Shown: piece after piece, positions 18,115 to 28,115 of the stretch | How positions within the stretch are numbered: the stretch's first letter is position 1 | Layout: every line of letters starts with the position of its first letter | Origin: Clostridiales bacterium | Lineage (GTDB): Bacteria; Bacillota; Clostridia; Christensenellales; CAG-314 | DNA length: 64,000 nt | Assembly (NCBI GenBank): GCA_022508375.1 | Contig: JAFLVJ010000004.1 | Coordinates: 1-64,000, forward strand | Reading direction: 5' to 3' | The notes under the pieces: generated by a model | The model's input: the letters and a program-made list of their open reading frames with translations, nothing else | Database searches by the model: none | Told to the model about the DNA's origin: nothing | Program-made: the position numbers and the translations under genes

Positions 18115-20940
18115 GTGAGGTCAAAAATGGTTTCTAAAGGAAACATGATTGCTAGCATCGTAGGAATTTGCGTTGCTACGCTTTTGATTATATTTGCATT
18201 TTGCGGTAGATACGTGCCCGATAGCGGATTTGAAAAATTCGGCAATTTCTTTTTGGGTACTTTTGGTATGGCGTTTTACGGTATGATGGCGGCGGTAATC
18301 GTAATCTGCTCCTTCACCCTTGCGGGCAAATTTATCAAAATCCCCGTAAAGTACGCTATCCATTTCGTATTGATGTTTTTGGCGGTGGTGTTGTTTGTTC
18401 ATTTGCTTACAACCACCTATTTACCGCTTGAGTACTACAACAAGACTACGGGCTCGGGGTATGTTCAACTTGTTTATCATTACTACGATAGCCAATTGGG
18501 AGTACCTACGTTCGGTGGGGTAGTTTTCGGTTCTATTGCCTACGCCTTGCAAAGGGTTCTTACCATCTATGGCGCAATGATACTGGTTGTTGCTCTCCTC
18601 GGTTGGACCATTTACATGGCGGGAGATTTTTTCTACTCATTCTTTACCGGCAAGTTGGAACTTCACTCGAAGCGTGACACAACTGAACCCACCTACGAAA
18701 CCCAAACGGTACCCATTGTCAGCAGTGTAAACCAAGTTGACCCCCGTCAGCAAGCAATGGATATTTTGTTCAATGACGCGCAAATTACGTCTGAACCCAT
18801 TTCAAATTCGTCCAGCACCGAGCATGTGAGCGTTTCGTCTCAATCAAGGCTTGATTCTACAAGTACTCAACGTTCACAGGCTGAACAACTTTTATTCGGT
18901 GAGGATGCAGGCGTTTCGGATACCAAAAAACCTGCCAAAAAAGGTTTTTTCGACAAGATTGACGACGCTGTAGATACTCAAAGCGACGCTCAAAACGATG
19001 AGTTTATAATTCACGGCTATTACAACAGCGCCGAAGAGGCAAAACCGCAGGAAGAGAAACCTCAACCGCAGTCCAAGTTCGACTGGAAGGTTCCGACTCC
19101 TTCCGAGCCTGCCAAGACTGAAACGTTCGTTGAAAAAACATCTGTTGAGCAGGTTAATCAACCGTCTCAGCAGCCTGCCGAGGTTATCGATATCGTAGAT
19201 GTGACCGTGCAGGAAGTAGAAAATCCTGTTGTCGAGACGGCTGTAGTGGACGAGGATGAACCTACCATCGAACGCACGGCGACTCAACAGGACGATCCCG
19301 ATGAAACGGTGGAGGATGAAATTCTTGCTATACCGAAAGCACAGGTTATCGAAACGGCTGAAGGTAATGCCATACAGGAAGGATTTGACTTCATTTCAGA
19401 GTCTGATTTGAAAAAGGAACAGGAACGCGTACACAAATTTATTCCTTACACCAAGCCGCCATTTGAACTGCTCAATGACGCAATGATAGTGGACGACTAC
19501 GAGGCGGACGACAGGCAACGCGCCGCTGAGGCTATTGTAAACAAGCTGAGCGTTTTCGGAATTAAGGTTGAACCGTCCAATATCCTTGTTGGACCGTCCG
19601 TTACGCGTTATATGTTCAATGTTTTGTCGCAAAAGACGCGTATGAGCGAATTTGCACGTTTTTCCGATGATATCAAGGCGTGTATCGAGGCGCAGGAAGA
19701 TATCCGTATCGAGGCGCCCGTGCACGGGACAAATCAAGTTGGTATCGAGGTTGCAAACAAGGTAAAAACCCCTGTTGCATTGCGTAGCCTGTTGGAATCG
19801 AACGATTTCAAAAATGCCAAAGGTAATTTGGTATTTGCAATCGGCCAGGAGATCACCGGTAAAATTATCGTTGCCGACCTTGCTGATATGCCACACTTGT
19901 TAGTTGCAGGTACGACCGGATCAGGTAAGAGCGTTTGCTTGAACTGCTTGATAGTCAGCCTTATGTATAAATACGGTCCCGAGTACGTTCGTTTCGTAAT
20001 GGTTGACCCCAAATTTGTCGAACTTTCCCGTTACAATGGTATTCCGCATATGCTTACAAGCGAAACCATCACGCAAACAAATGACGCGCTTGCAGGTCTC
20101 GATTACCTCATCGGTGAGATGGAATCGAGATATCAGCTATTCCGTTCTAACGGTGTTGCAAATATTACCGAATACAATAGCCGTATCAATCCCAATATTA
20201 CGCAAAAGTTGCCTTATTTGGTGTTTATAGTGGACGAGTTGGCAGACCTTATGGCGGCAAGCAAACAATCGTTCGAGTCCAAACTTCAACGTCTTGCTCA
20301 AAAGTCAAGAGCTGCAGGTATCCATATCGTTTTGGCAACGCAACGTCCCGACGTAAAGACCATCACAGGTACAATCAAGGCGAACCTGCCTTGCCGTATG
20401 GCGCTGAAGGTTGCATCGGTGTTCGACAGCAACACGATTATCAACGGCGGTGGCGCGGAAAAATTACTTGGTAAAGGCGATATGCTTTATATGTCCTCGT
20501 CCTCGCCCGACCTTGAACGTATTCAAGGTGCATACATTTCTAACGACGAAATACGTGCGCTTGTCGATTTTTTAAAGGAATCAAACGAAATATACTACGA
20601 CAACAAGGTCTCAGACGAAATATTTATTTCTCGCAAGCAGGAGCAGGAGGCGGCATCCGAACAGGAAAGAGACAAGGACGGTGCCAAGGATTCGCAACTG
20701 GATCCGCTTTGTAAAAAAGCATTGCGTTTCTGGTTGGAAAAGAATCAGGGCAAGGCTTCCATTGCATCAATCCAACGTAATTTGGGCATTGGTTTCAACC
20801 GCGCAGGTCGTATTATGGATTCGCTGGAAAAGATGGGTTATGTTGAGGAACTTTCGGCAAGTGAATCCAGTTCAAAGCCGCGCAAAGTGCTTGTGACTTT
20901 GGATCAATTGGATGAACTGTTCCCCGATCAAGAGGGTTAA
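18115..20940 (+). CDS. ftsK: DNA translocase FtsK/SpoIIIE
   Basis: A 941-residue septal DNA pump. The N-terminus has four membrane segments within residues 7-185. A long acidic, Gln/Pro-rich linker (about 190-440) leads to the motor: an alpha/beta domain, Walker A AGTTGSGKSV, Walker B YLVFIVDELADLM, and a C-terminal winged-helix gamma domain (FNRAGRIMDSLEKMGYVEE) that reads polar DNA sequences. The start is GTG, with GGGAGGTGA (18100-18108) at ideal spacing. By context it may serve both cell division and spore chromosome packing, and it is a likely partner of the Xer recombinase at 61-62 kb. Confidence 0.96.
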   Translation: MRSKMVSKGNMIASIVGICVATLLIIFAFCGRYVPDSGFEKFGNFFLGTFGMAFYGMMAAVIVICSFTLAGKFIKIPVKYAIHFVLMFLAVVLFVHLLTTTYLPLEYYNKTTGSGYVQLVYHYYDSQLGVPTFGGVVFGSIAYALQRVLTIYGAMILVVALLGWTIYMAGDFFYSFFTGKLELHSKRDTTEPTYETQTVPIVSSVNQVDPRQQAMDILFNDAQITSEPISNSSSTEHVSVSSQSRLDSTSTQRSQAEQLLFGEDAGVSDTKKPAKKGFFDKIDDAVDTQSDAQNDEFIIHGYYNSAEEAKPQEEKPQPQSKFDWKVPTPSEPAKTETFVEKTSVEQVNQPSQQPAEVIDIVDVTVQEVENPVVETAVVDEDEPTIERTATQQDDPDETVEDEILAIPKAQVIETAEGNAIQEGFDFISESDLKKEQERVHKFIPYTKPPFELLNDAMIVDDYEADDRQRAAEAIVNKLSVFGIKVEPSNILVGPSVTRYMFNVLSQKTRMSEFARFSDDIKACIEAQEDIRIEAPVHGTNQVGIEVANKVKTPVALRSLLESNDFKNAKGNLVFAIGQEITGKIIVADLADMPHLLVAGTTGSGKSVCLNCLIVSLMYKYGPEYVRFVMVDPKFVELSRYNGIPHMLTSETITQTNDALAGLDYLIGEMESRYQLFRSNGVANITEYNSRINPNITQKLPYLVFIVDELADLMAASKQSFESKLQRLAQKSRAAGIHIVLATQRPDVKTITGTIKANLPCRMALKVASVFDSNTIINGGGAEKLLGKGDMLYMSSSSPDLERIQGAYISNDEIRALVDFLKESNEIYYDNKVSDEIFISRKQEQEAASEQERDKDGAKDSQLDPLCKKALRFWLEKNQGKASIASIQRNLGIGFNRAGRIMDSLEKMGYVEELSASESSSKPRKVLVTLDQLDELFPDQEG

Positions 20941-20949
20941 TAATACTGC

Positions 20950-22278
20950 ATGAAAACAAAAGTTGGTGTGGTATCGCTCGGTTGCGACAAAAATCGAGTG
21001 GATACCGAGGTGATGTTGGCAAACTTGGTTGCGGGTGGCTACGAGATCACATCCGAACCGAGTGAGGCTGACGTAATAATAGTTAATACCTGTGCTTTTT
21101 TGGAGTCGGCACGCAAGGAGGCCATCGATACGATATTGGAAATGGCTAATTTTAAGCGTGACGGGCGTTGCCAAAAGGTTATCGTAACGGGCTGTCTCGG
21201 ACAAAAGTTCGGCGATGAGTTGTACAATGATTTGTACGAGGCGGACGCCATTGTTGGCACTTACGAATACGATAAGATATGTGATATTGTCGCTGAAACG
21301 CTTACGGGTGAGCGCAATTTGTATCGAGGATGCAACGAAGGCATTACTTTCGGTGCGCGAGTTCTGACGACCGCTCCGCATGTTGCGTACCTCAAAATTG
21401 CAGACGGTTGCGACAATTATTGCACGTACTGTCTTATTCCATATATTCGCGGTCGCTACCGTTCCGTTACTATCGAAAGCGCGGTGGAGCAGGCGCGTGA
21501 GCTTGCTGACCGTGGTGTTAAGGAGTTGATACTAGTTGCGCAGGACGTTACCCGTTACGGCAAGGATCTTTACGGCGAACCGAAACTTGTGGAGTTGATT
21601 CAACAGCTTTCGCAAATACAGCAAATACAGTGGATTCGTCTTTTGTATTGTTATCCCGAGTTGATGACGGACGCCTTGATAGAGGAAATAGTTAACAATC
21701 CCAAGGTTGTAAACTATGTTGATATTCCGTTACAGCACGTCAACGACGGTATCTTGCGCAAGATGAATCGCAGGTCGAACGCTCAATCTATTCGCACGTT
21801 GTTTGATAAATTGATGCAAAAGGGTATTACCGTCCGTTCTACGTTTATCTGCGGGTTCCCGGGCGAAACAAACGATACGGTTGCTGAATTGGACGAATTT
21901 TTACGTAATTACAAGCTTCGTAACGTCGGATTTTTCGCGTACTCGCGAGAGGAAGGTACGAAGGCCGCGCAGTTCGACAATCAGGTTCACCCCCGTACCA
22001 AACAGCGTTACGTAAAACAGCTTTATGCAACTCAATACAGAGTTGCAACAGCGCTCAATCAGGGAGACGTAGGTGCAGTTTACCAGTGTATAATTGACGA
22101 AAGTGACGGTTGTGACGGTGAGTTTTATTTGTACAAAGGCAGAACCTATTTTATGACTCCGGAAATTGACGGTTGCGTGTATGTAACGTCACGCAAACAA
22201 CTGGAAGCAGGAAATACATATTCAGTTAAAATAACCGGCGTGCTTGAGTACGACCTTGTGGGAGAAGTGGTAGAATGA
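20950..22278 (+). CDS. rimO: Ribosomal protein S12 methylthiotransferase RimO
   Basis: A 442-residue radical SAM enzyme that adds a methylthio group to an Asp of ribosomal protein S12. The N-terminal domain has cluster cysteines in SLGCDKNRVDTE, NTCAF and VTGCLGQK. The radical SAM motif is CDNYCTYC, and a TRAM domain closes the protein (VYQCIIDESDGCDGEFYLYKG). SLGCDKNRVD and the length favour RimO over MiaB. It follows ftsK by nine bases and overlaps pgsA by four, so it lies within the ftsK-recA transcript. Confidence 0.94.
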   Translation: MKTKVGVVSLGCDKNRVDTEVMLANLVAGGYEITSEPSEADVIIVNTCAFLESARKEAIDTILEMANFKRDGRCQKVIVTGCLGQKFGDELYNDLYEADAIVGTYEYDKICDIVAETLTGERNLYRGCNEGITFGARVLTTAPHVAYLKIADGCDNYCTYCLIPYIRGRYRSVTIESAVEQARELADRGVKELILVAQDVTRYGKDLYGEPKLVELIQQLSQIQQIQWIRLLYCYPELMTDALIEEIVNNPKVVNYVDIPLQHVNDGILRKMNRRSNAQSIRTLFDKLMQKGITVRSTFICGFPGETNDTVAELDEFLRNYKLRNVGFFAYSREEGTKAAQFDNQVHPRTKQRYVKQLYATQYRVATALNQGDVGAVYQCIIDESDGCDGEFYLYKGRTYFMTPEIDGCVYVTSRKQLEAGNTYSVKITGVLEYDLVGEVVE

Positions 22279-22964
22279 CGTTGCCAAACAAATTGTCAAC
22301 ATTACGAATATGTATGGTACCGCTGTTTATAGTGGCGTACTTTTTGCCATATGAATGGGGCGCTTACGTTGCAGTCGGCATATTTATTTTGGCGGCTTTT
22401 ACCGATTTTTTGGACGGATATATTGCTCGCAAATACAATTTGGTATCCGATTTAGGCAAATTACTCGATCCTATCGCCGACAAAATCCTCGTATGTGCAG
22501 CGTTATTTTGCGTTGTAGCAACCAATCCGTTGCAGTATCTTATGTATCTTGATATGGGATATCAAGCAAATTGGATAAGGTTGGACAGCCATTTATGGGC
22601 AGCTGATTTCGGTGTGATATTTTTGTCGGTCGGCGCCACGTTGATAATTTCCCGCGAGCTGCTTGTTAGTGCAGTGAGGCAGATTGCGGCGTCAAAGGGC
22701 GTCGTAGTACAAGCAAACGTTTACGGTAAGGTAAAAACAATCCTACAAGACATAAGCTTGCCTTTGCTTATACTGCTGCGTGGTGCAAGCTTGAGTGCGC
22801 AGGATAAGGTTTCATCAATTAATTTGCCGTACGATTACATTCCGTCATTGTTTTTTACCGTTATATGGTGGATTGCTGTTGCTATGTTTGCAGCGTCAAT
22901 TATTTTGACGGTAGTTTCCGGCGTAATATATTTAGTACAAAACAGAAAGGTGTTTACAAACTGA
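22275..22964 (+). CDS. pgsA: CDP-diacylglycerol-glycerol-3-phosphate 3-phosphatidyltransferase
   Basis: A 229-residue integral membrane enzyme making phosphatidylglycerol phosphate. The CDP-alcohol phosphotransferase signature is clear: DFLDGYIARKYNLVSDLGKLLDPIADK, with all conserved Asp, Gly and Arg residues. Five or so hydrophobic segments are present. A variable loop (GYQANWIRLDSHLWAADF) enlarges the usual length by about 35 residues. The start overlaps the rimO stop (ATGA), and cinA begins two bases after its stop. Confidence 0.93.
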   Translation: MTLPNKLSTLRICMVPLFIVAYFLPYEWGAYVAVGIFILAAFTDFLDGYIARKYNLVSDLGKLLDPIADKILVCAALFCVVATNPLQYLMYLDMGYQANWIRLDSHLWAADFGVIFLSVGATLIISRELLVSAVRQIAASKGVVVQANVYGKVKTILQDISLPLLILLRGASLSAQDKVSSINLPYDYIPSLFFTVIWWIAVAMFAASIILTVVSGVIYLVQNRKVFTN

Positions 22965-22965
22965 A

Positions 22966-24126
22966 ATGATCAAGATTTTAGCAAAAGAATACTGTCAGGC
23001 GGTTGCATTCTTGTGTAAGAAGCTTGACTCGGAAGTTGCCCAATATGATTTGTTTTTATCGAAAAGTAGGCAATCGGCTATTGATTTTTTGAAAAATTCC
23101 ATCGGTTGTCAAGCAATTATCATGATTGGCGACGTTGGAGATAACAGTACGCTGTTTGCCGACACGTTTAATTTGGCAATGTTCTACGATAAATTTGCCG
23201 AACGCAACGTGACGGATTTTTGTAAATTAACGCACATGGAATTGCCTGCGCAACACGCGATGGACAAGCTGTGTATGGCGCCCGAATCATTTAACCATTA
23301 CGCTCCGACTTATTGCAATCAGTGCACGTGTTATGGTGAATACAAAAAGACGCACGTTTACATGTTGGCAGATGATGAGCGCGAATGTAGTGTGGTGTAT
23401 GATACGTATTTATATAACGATCTACTCAAAAACAACTTAGGCGCAACGCGGTACGTTTATAAGGTATTTGGATTATCCAAAAAATCTGTTAATGAGCGCT
23501 TAGTTAAGCTGGGAAAATATGTTTCACACAAATGTGAAACAATCAATTTGGACACGAAAATTGTTTTAACTTTCCCGCCAAAATGTGCTAAATCAATTGT
23601 TAACGAAACTTTGAACAGGCTAAAAGAATTATTTGGCGACAGTATTTATGCGAGTGACGATCAAAGTCCGGCCAAGACGGTGGTGGATCTGCTCAGTCAG
23701 ATTGGAAAGACTGTTTCCGTCGCCGAATCCATTACGGGCGGTATGATAGCGTCCTCTATTGTGGACGTGGCAGGCGCCAGTAACGTACTGTATGAAGGAG
23801 TGGTGACATATTCAATTCCGTCGAAATGCGAGAGGTTGGGTTTAAATCCCCATTTTGTGGATCAATTCGGAGTTGTATCGCAGCAGGTTGCGCAGGAAAT
23901 GGCGTTTGGTCTGCTTAAAAACGGTACTGACATTGCTGTAGCTACTACGGGATATGCGGGACCGGTTGCGGATGAAGGAATGCCTGTGGGTTTGTGCTAT
24001 ATAGCCGTTGCCACAGCGAAGGGCGTTTCGGTATATCGCAATATTTTCAGTGGAGACAGAAACGCAATTCGTGCTCAGGCTACGAATATGGCATTGTATT
24101 TAATTGTAAAAACTATAGCCAAATAA
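22966..24126 (+). CDS. cinA: CinA-like protein with degenerate N-terminal domain and intact amidase domain
   Basis: A 386-residue protein. The C-terminal domain (about residues 235-386) is a complete nicotinamide-nucleotide amidase (SVAESITGGMIASSIVDVAGAS, TGYAGPVADEGMPVGLCYIAV). The middle (about 160-225) matches the CinA KH-like linker (RYVYKVFGLSKKSVNERL). The first 150 residues keep the spacing of the MoaB-like domain, but its GGLGPTxDD loop is replaced by IGDVGDNSTLF and the opening ISVGDELL motif is absent. Pyrophosphatase activity is therefore unlikely. Its place between pgsA and recA is the conserved Firmicutes order. Confidence 0.88.
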   Translation: MIKILAKEYCQAVAFLCKKLDSEVAQYDLFLSKSRQSAIDFLKNSIGCQAIIMIGDVGDNSTLFADTFNLAMFYDKFAERNVTDFCKLTHMELPAQHAMDKLCMAPESFNHYAPTYCNQCTCYGEYKKTHVYMLADDERECSVVYDTYLYNDLLKNNLGATRYVYKVFGLSKKSVNERLVKLGKYVSHKCETINLDTKIVLTFPPKCAKSIVNETLNRLKELFGDSIYASDDQSPAKTVVDLLSQIGKTVSVAESITGGMIASSIVDVAGASNVLYEGVVTYSIPSKCERLGLNPHFVDQFGVVSQQVAQEMAFGLLKNGTDIAVATTGYAGPVADEGMPVGLCYIAVATAKGVSVYRNIFSGDRNAIRAQATNMALYLIVKTIAK

Positions 24127-24177
24127 ATTACACAAGGAAATAATTTCGCTGTCAGCGAGTATGAAGGAGAAAATAAA

Positions 24178-25203
24178 ATGAGTAGTGATGACAAAAAGAA
24201 AGCATTAGAGCAAGCTATTTTGCAGATCGAAAAGGAATTTGGCAAGGGCGCCATCATGAAGCTGGGAAGTTATGCCGCAACACGTAATATTGAGGTTATT
24301 CCCACGGGTTGCTTGCCCTTGGACGTTGCGCTTGGCGTTGGCGGTCTGCCTAAGGGACGTATTATCGAAATATATGGACCTGAGGCTTCAGGTAAGACAA
24401 CCGTTACATTGCACGTAATAGCGCAAGTGCAAAAAATGGGCGGTACGGCCGCGTTTATCGATGCAGAACAGGCACTTGACCCCGTTTATGCGGCAAATCT
24501 TGGCATCAATCTTGACGAACTTTACATATCGCAACCCGATAGTGGTGAGCAAGCGTTGGAAATTTTGGATTATCTAGTACGTAGTAACGCCGTTGATCTG
24601 GTTGTTGTGGACTCTGTGGCAGCGCTAACGCCTCGTTCGGAGTTGGAAGGCGACATGGGTGAAAGCCATATGGGCGTTCAGGCTCGTCTTATGTCGCAAG
24701 CTTTGCGCAAGATAATTGCCGTTGGTAATAAGTCTAATACTTGTATCATCTTTATAAACCAACTGCGTGATAAGATCGGCGTAATGTTTGGAAATCCCGA
24801 AACGACTACCGGTGGCAAGGCTCTCAAGTTCTATTCGAGCGTTCGTTTGGACGTTAGAAAAATTGACCAAGTCAAGGACGGCTCGGAAATAGTGGGAAGT
24901 AAGACGCGTGTAAAAGTTGTTAAGAATAAGGTTGCTCCTCCCTTCAAGACTGCCGAGTTCGAAATTATCTTCGGTAAAGGAATTTCCAATTCCGGATGTA
25001 TTCTTGATATGGCAATTGCCAATGGACTTATTGAGAAGAGCGGTTCATGGTTCAGCTATAACGGCGAAAAGATAGGTCAAGGCAGGGAAAATGCGAAGAA
25101 CTACCTTGAGCAAAATCCCGATGTTATGGACGCTCTTGCTGCCAAAATCAGAGAACAGATGAATCCGACGTCTTCGTCTGATGACGATAATCCTGCTGAA
25201 TAA
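24178..25203 (+). CDS. recA: Recombinase A
   Basis: A 341-residue DNA strand-exchange ATPase and LexA co-protease. Walker A is GPEASGKTT, the Walker B region is [18 protein letters not shown], and loop L2 is [29 protein letters not shown] has Gln where most RecA proteins have His. GAAGGAG precedes the ATG. There is no LexA-type box in the 51-base gap after cinA, so SOS control would have to act further upstream in the ftsK-recA transcript. Confidence 0.98.
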   Translation: MSSDDKKKALEQAILQIEKEFGKGAIMKLGSYAATRNIEVIPTGCLPLDVALGVGGLPKGRIIEIYGPEASGKTTVTLHVIAQVQKMGGTAAFIDAEQALDPVYAANLGINLDELYISQPDSGEQALEILDYLVRSNAVDLVVVDSVAALTPRSELEGDMGESHMGVQARLMSQALRKIIAVGNKSNTCIIFINQLRDKIGVMFGNPETTTGGKALKFYSSVRLDVRKIDQVKDGSEIVGSKTRVKVVKNKVAPPFKTAEFEIIFGKGISNSGCILDMAIANGLIEKSGSWFSYNGEKIGQGRENAKNYLEQNPDVMDALAAKIREQMNPTSSSDDDNPAE

Positions 25204-25314
25204 TGTACCTGCAGCGTGACGAAATGATAGTGTGTTTTATTCGGCAATTTGACGTACTCTCATATTTGCTGTAAGTCTTCTATTGTTTATAATGTTATTG
25301 GTTTATTGTCAATT

Positions 25315-25350
25315 AACCCGACTTTTTACGGTCGGGTTATTATTTTACTA
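25315..25350 (+). terminator. Terminator after recA
   Basis: AACCCGAC...GTCGGGTT stem (25315-25322 with 25331-25338) followed by a T/A-rich tail. Confidence 0.72.
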
Positions 25351-25448
25351 CTTTATAATTTTATGTTTTGTATAATACTATTTCTCGCATAGTATTATAA
25401 TTTCAACCACATGTCCACATTTTTACATATTTTATTTAAAAATATGTC

Positions 25449-25477
25449 TTGACATTTCCTTTAATTAAATGTACAAT
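25449..25477 (+). promoter_or_regulatory. Consensus promoter for rny
   Basis: TTGACA (25449-25454) and TACAAT (25472-25477) with a 17-base spacer, 57 bases before the rny start. The rest of the 330-base recA-rny gap is AT-rich with no gene. Confidence 0.75.
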
Positions 25478-25533
25478 GTTATTTGTAATAGTAGGCAAAC
25501 TTACATTACAGTATATCAATAGGAGGATTTATT

Positions 25534-27141
25534 ATGCAATCATTGCTGTTTTCCTTCCTTGCTTCAATCTCCCCGGGAGGCTTAGCTGGTTTAATTGTCG
25601 GCGTAGTCATTGCAGGACTTGGCGCCGGCTTCGGAATAGGAGTGTGCGTATATCGTTTGTATCGCACCAGGAAAATTGGCTCGACCCAAGCGCAAGCAGA
25701 TTCAATTTTGGACTTTGCACGTGAAGAAGCGAAGTCTTTAAAAAGAGATGCCATCAACGAGGCAAGAGAAGAGAATCAAAGATTAAAAAACGAAACGGAA
25801 CGTCAATTCAGGGAGCGTAACAGCGAAATTTCCAAACAGGAAAATCGTCTGAATCAAAAAGAAGAAGCTCTCGACAAAAAGGAAGAGCTGCTACTTGCAA
25901 AGCTAGACCAAATAGATGTTCAACAAAAACAACTCATTTCTCAGCAAGGAGAACTTACAAAACGTCAACAAGAGTTGGATCAATCTGAACAGAGGATTCA
26001 AAAAGAGCTTGAACGTGTTGCAGGTCTCTCAAGAGAGGAAGCAAAGCAAACTTTGGTAGAACAAATGCTTAGTGAAGCTCGCAAGGATGCGGCGGGTATC
26101 GTACGCAAGATAGAAGCAGAAGCTAAAGCAAACGGTGAACAAAAAGCTAAAGAGATCGTTGCAACAGCTATTCAGCGTTGCGCAAGTGATCAAGTCAGTG
26201 AAACTACTGTAACAACCGTACCCCTTCCCAACGACGAAATGAAAGGTCGTTTGATTGGTCGCGAGGGACGCAATATACGCGCATTAGAAAATGCGACGGG
26301 TGTTGAGCTTATTATTGATGATACTCCCGAAGTTGTTATTTTGTCAGGTTTTGACCCTGTAAGACGTCAAATCGCACGTATCACCATCGAAAAACTAATT
26401 GCGGACGGTCGAATTCACCCCGCTCGTATTGAGGAAATGGTTGAAAAAGTCAAGCGCGATATGGATATTACAATTAAGGATGAAGGTGAGGCTGCATCAT
26501 TTGATACAGGTGTTTTCGGACTTCATCCCGAAATTATTAAGTTGTTAGGTAGGCTCAAATTCCGTACCAGTTACGGTCAAAACGTCCTTCGTCATTCGAT
26601 AGAAGTAAGTTACCTTGCCGGAATCATGGCTTCGGAGCTTGGTTTGGACGTAGCTTTGGCAAAGCGTGGAGCATTGCTTCATGATATTGGTAAAGCAGTC
26701 GATCAAGAAGTTGAAGGAACACACATGCAGATTGGCGCTGATCTTGCCAAAAAGTACAAAGAAAGCAAAGAAGTTGTCAACTGTATCGCATCTCACCACG
26801 GTGACGTTGAACCAATGACTGTGGAAGCAGTTATCGTTGCTGCGGCTGATGCTGTAAGTGGCGCACGTCCCGGAGCACGTAGAGAATCACTTGAAAACTA
26901 CGTTAAACGTCTCGAAAAACTGGAAGAAATTGCCAATTCCTTCAAGGGAGTTCAAAAATCTTATGCTGTACAAGCGGGTCGCGAAATTCGTATTATCGTC
27001 AAGCCTGAAGAAGTTAATGATGAAACCACAGTATTGCTTGCAAACGATATTGCTCGTCGAATTGAAAGCGAGCTCGAATATCCCGGACAGATCAAGGTTA
27101 ACGTCATTCGCGAAACGCGTAGTGTAGATTTTGCAAAGTAA
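25534..27141 (+). CDS. rny: Ribonuclease Y
   Basis: A 535-residue membrane-tethered endoribonuclease that starts mRNA decay. It has an N-terminal membrane helix (about residues 12-38), a long Glu/Lys/Gln coiled coil (60-200), a KH domain ([19 protein letters not shown]) and an HD domain ([25 protein letters not shown]). The C-terminus ends [16 protein letters not shown], the family norm. AGGAGG precedes the ATG. Confidence 0.97.
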   Translation: MQSLLFSFLASISPGGLAGLIVGVVIAGLGAGFGIGVCVYRLYRTRKIGSTQAQADSILDFAREEAKSLKRDAINEAREENQRLKNETERQFRERNSEISKQENRLNQKEEALDKKEELLLAKLDQIDVQQKQLISQQGELTKRQQELDQSEQRIQKELERVAGLSREEAKQTLVEQMLSEARKDAAGIVRKIEAEAKANGEQKAKEIVATAIQRCASDQVSETTVTTVPLPNDEMKGRLIGREGRNIRALENATGVELIIDDTPEVVILSGFDPVRRQIARITIEKLIADGRIHPARIEEMVEKVKRDMDITIKDEGEAASFDTGVFGLHPEIIKLLGRLKFRTSYGQNVLRHSIEVSYLAGIMASELGLDVALAKRGALLHDIGKAVDQEVEGTHMQIGADLAKKYKESKEVVNCIASHHGDVEPMTVEAVIVAAADAVSGARPGARRESLENYVKRLEKLEEIANSFKGVQKSYAVQAGREIRIIVKPEEVNDETTVLLANDIARRIESELEYPGQIKVNVIRETRSVDFAK

Positions 27142-27170
27142 TTGTATTTAGTAAAATCAGTAAAATATGT

Positions 27171-27202
27171 AAAAAAGTAGGAGTTTTTACTCCTACTTTT
27201 TT
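27171..27202. terminator. Bidirectional terminator between rny and rnhA
   Basis: AAAAAAGTAGGAGT-TTTT-ACTCCTACTTTTTT: a 14-bp perfect stem with T-runs on both strands, serving the convergent genes. Confidence 0.9.
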
Positions 27203-27205
27203 AAA

Positions 27206-27664
27206 TTAGCCGTTTTCATCTATGATTTTTTTGTATCTTTCAACTTCCCCGCGCGCCAATTCGTCGCATCGTTCGTTTAATTCTACGTCAGCGTGCCCCT
27301 TCACTTTAACAAATTGCACTTTGTGTTTGTTAACCTCGTAAAGTAGTGCTTTCCACAAATCGATATTTTTTACTTCGCTTTTACCGGCTGTTTTCCATCC
27401 GCTATTTTGCCATGAAGTCAGCCACTCTTTGTTAAAAGCGTCGGAAATGTACTGTGAATCAGTGCAGATATCGACGTCACAGCTTTGGTTTAGGTGTCGC
27501 AGTGCTTGGATTACGGCAAAAAGCTCCATACGATTGTTGGTAGTGCTTTTGTCGTAGCCGCTGATTTCTTTTTTTACGCCGTTGTACATCAGCACAGCAG
27601 CCCAACCGCCGATGCCCGGATTGCCCGAACATGCTCCGTCTGTGTAAATTATTACTTTCTTCAT
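27206..27664 (-). CDS. rnhA: Ribonuclease HI
   Basis: A 152-residue enzyme degrading RNA in RNA-DNA hybrids. The four catalytic acids are visible: Asp in YTDGACSGNPG, Glu in NNRMELFAV, Asp in CTDSQY and Asp near the C-terminus in RCDELARG. KVKGHAD carries the conserved His. The open frame extends 12 codons upstream, but the Met at 27664 gives the family N-terminus (MKKVIIYTDG) with GAGAGA upstream. Confidence 0.95.
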   Translation of the reverse strand: MKKVIIYTDGACSGNPGIGGWAAVLMYNGVKKEISGYDKSTTNNRMELFAVIQALRHLNQSCDVDICTDSQYISDAFNKEWLTSWQNSGWKTAGKSEVKNIDLWKALLYEVNKHKVQFVKVKGHADVELNERCDELARGEVERYKKIIDENG

Positions 27665-27693
27665 ATTCTCTCTACTTATTTTCTTGTAATTGT

Positions 27694-27722
27694 TTGACAA
27701 TAGACTTCCTTTACATTATAAT
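27694..27722 (+). promoter_or_regulatory. Perfect consensus promoter for tRNA-Trp
   Basis: TTGACA (27694-27699), 17-base spacer, TATAAT (27717-27722). The tRNA begins 48 bases further on. Confidence 0.88.
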
Positions 27723-27769
27723 ATTAAAGGATGTAAGTTGCAAATGTTTTTGTGACAAAAATAAAATTT

Positions 27770-27844
27770 AGGGGAGTGGCTCAACGGTAGAGCAACGGTC
27801 TCCAAAACCGTCGGTTGCGTGTTCGAATCGCGTCTCCCCTGCCA
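27770..27844 (+). tRNA. tRNA-Trp (CCA)
   Basis: Acceptor AGGGGAG pairs with CTCCCCT, the discriminator is G and CCA is encoded (27842-27844). The anticodon CCA is at 27802-27804 in the loop CTCCAAA. D and T arms fold normally. Confidence 0.95.
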
Positions 27845-27847
27845 AAT

Positions 27848-27882
27848 TGCTTTCGAGAGTAATTCTCGAAAGCATTTTTTTT
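27848..27882 (+). terminator. Terminator of tRNA-Trp
   Basis: TGCTTTCGAGA...TCTCGAAAGCA stem followed by eight T. Confidence 0.92.
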
Positions 27883-27962
27883 GTTTCCCATAGTGTAAGC
27901 GATCTAAGTTTTTGTTCACAAGCTTTCTAATAGACTGCAATGAGATGTACACGCATATGCAA

Positions 27963-27990
27963 AAGAAGACGGCATAAGTCCCGTCTTCTT
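27963..27990 (-). terminator. Probable terminator for the PadR gene
   Basis: AAGAAGACGG...CCGTCTTCTT perfect 10-bp stem, downstream of the minus-strand PadR gene. The T-run on that strand is short (about four). Confidence 0.55.
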
Positions 27991-28042
27991 TATTATATAT
28001 AATGTGTATATATGTGTAAATATTTACTTAATTTGTTCAAAT

Positions 28043-28077
28043 AAATCTATTCGTATTATAAAATATTTTACGAATAG
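28043..28077. repeat. Inverted repeat CTATTCGTA-N13-TACGAATAG, dif-like candidate
   Basis: Nine-base perfect arms (28047-28055, 28069-28077) around a 13-base AT-rich centre, between convergent genes where a promoter or operator is not expected. The flanks AAATCTATTCG and TTTTACGAATA recur at 62123-62157, next to the tyrosine recombinase gene. See findings. Confidence 0.5.
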
Positions 28078-28115
28078 TTTTATGTATCTACTAATTCTTA
28101 TATTTTTGAGCGCGC

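Noticed and set aside
27716..27952. A short minus-strand frame containing RRDSNTQPTVLETVALPLSHSP
   Set aside because: It is the antisense of tRNA-Trp, a well-known false protein.
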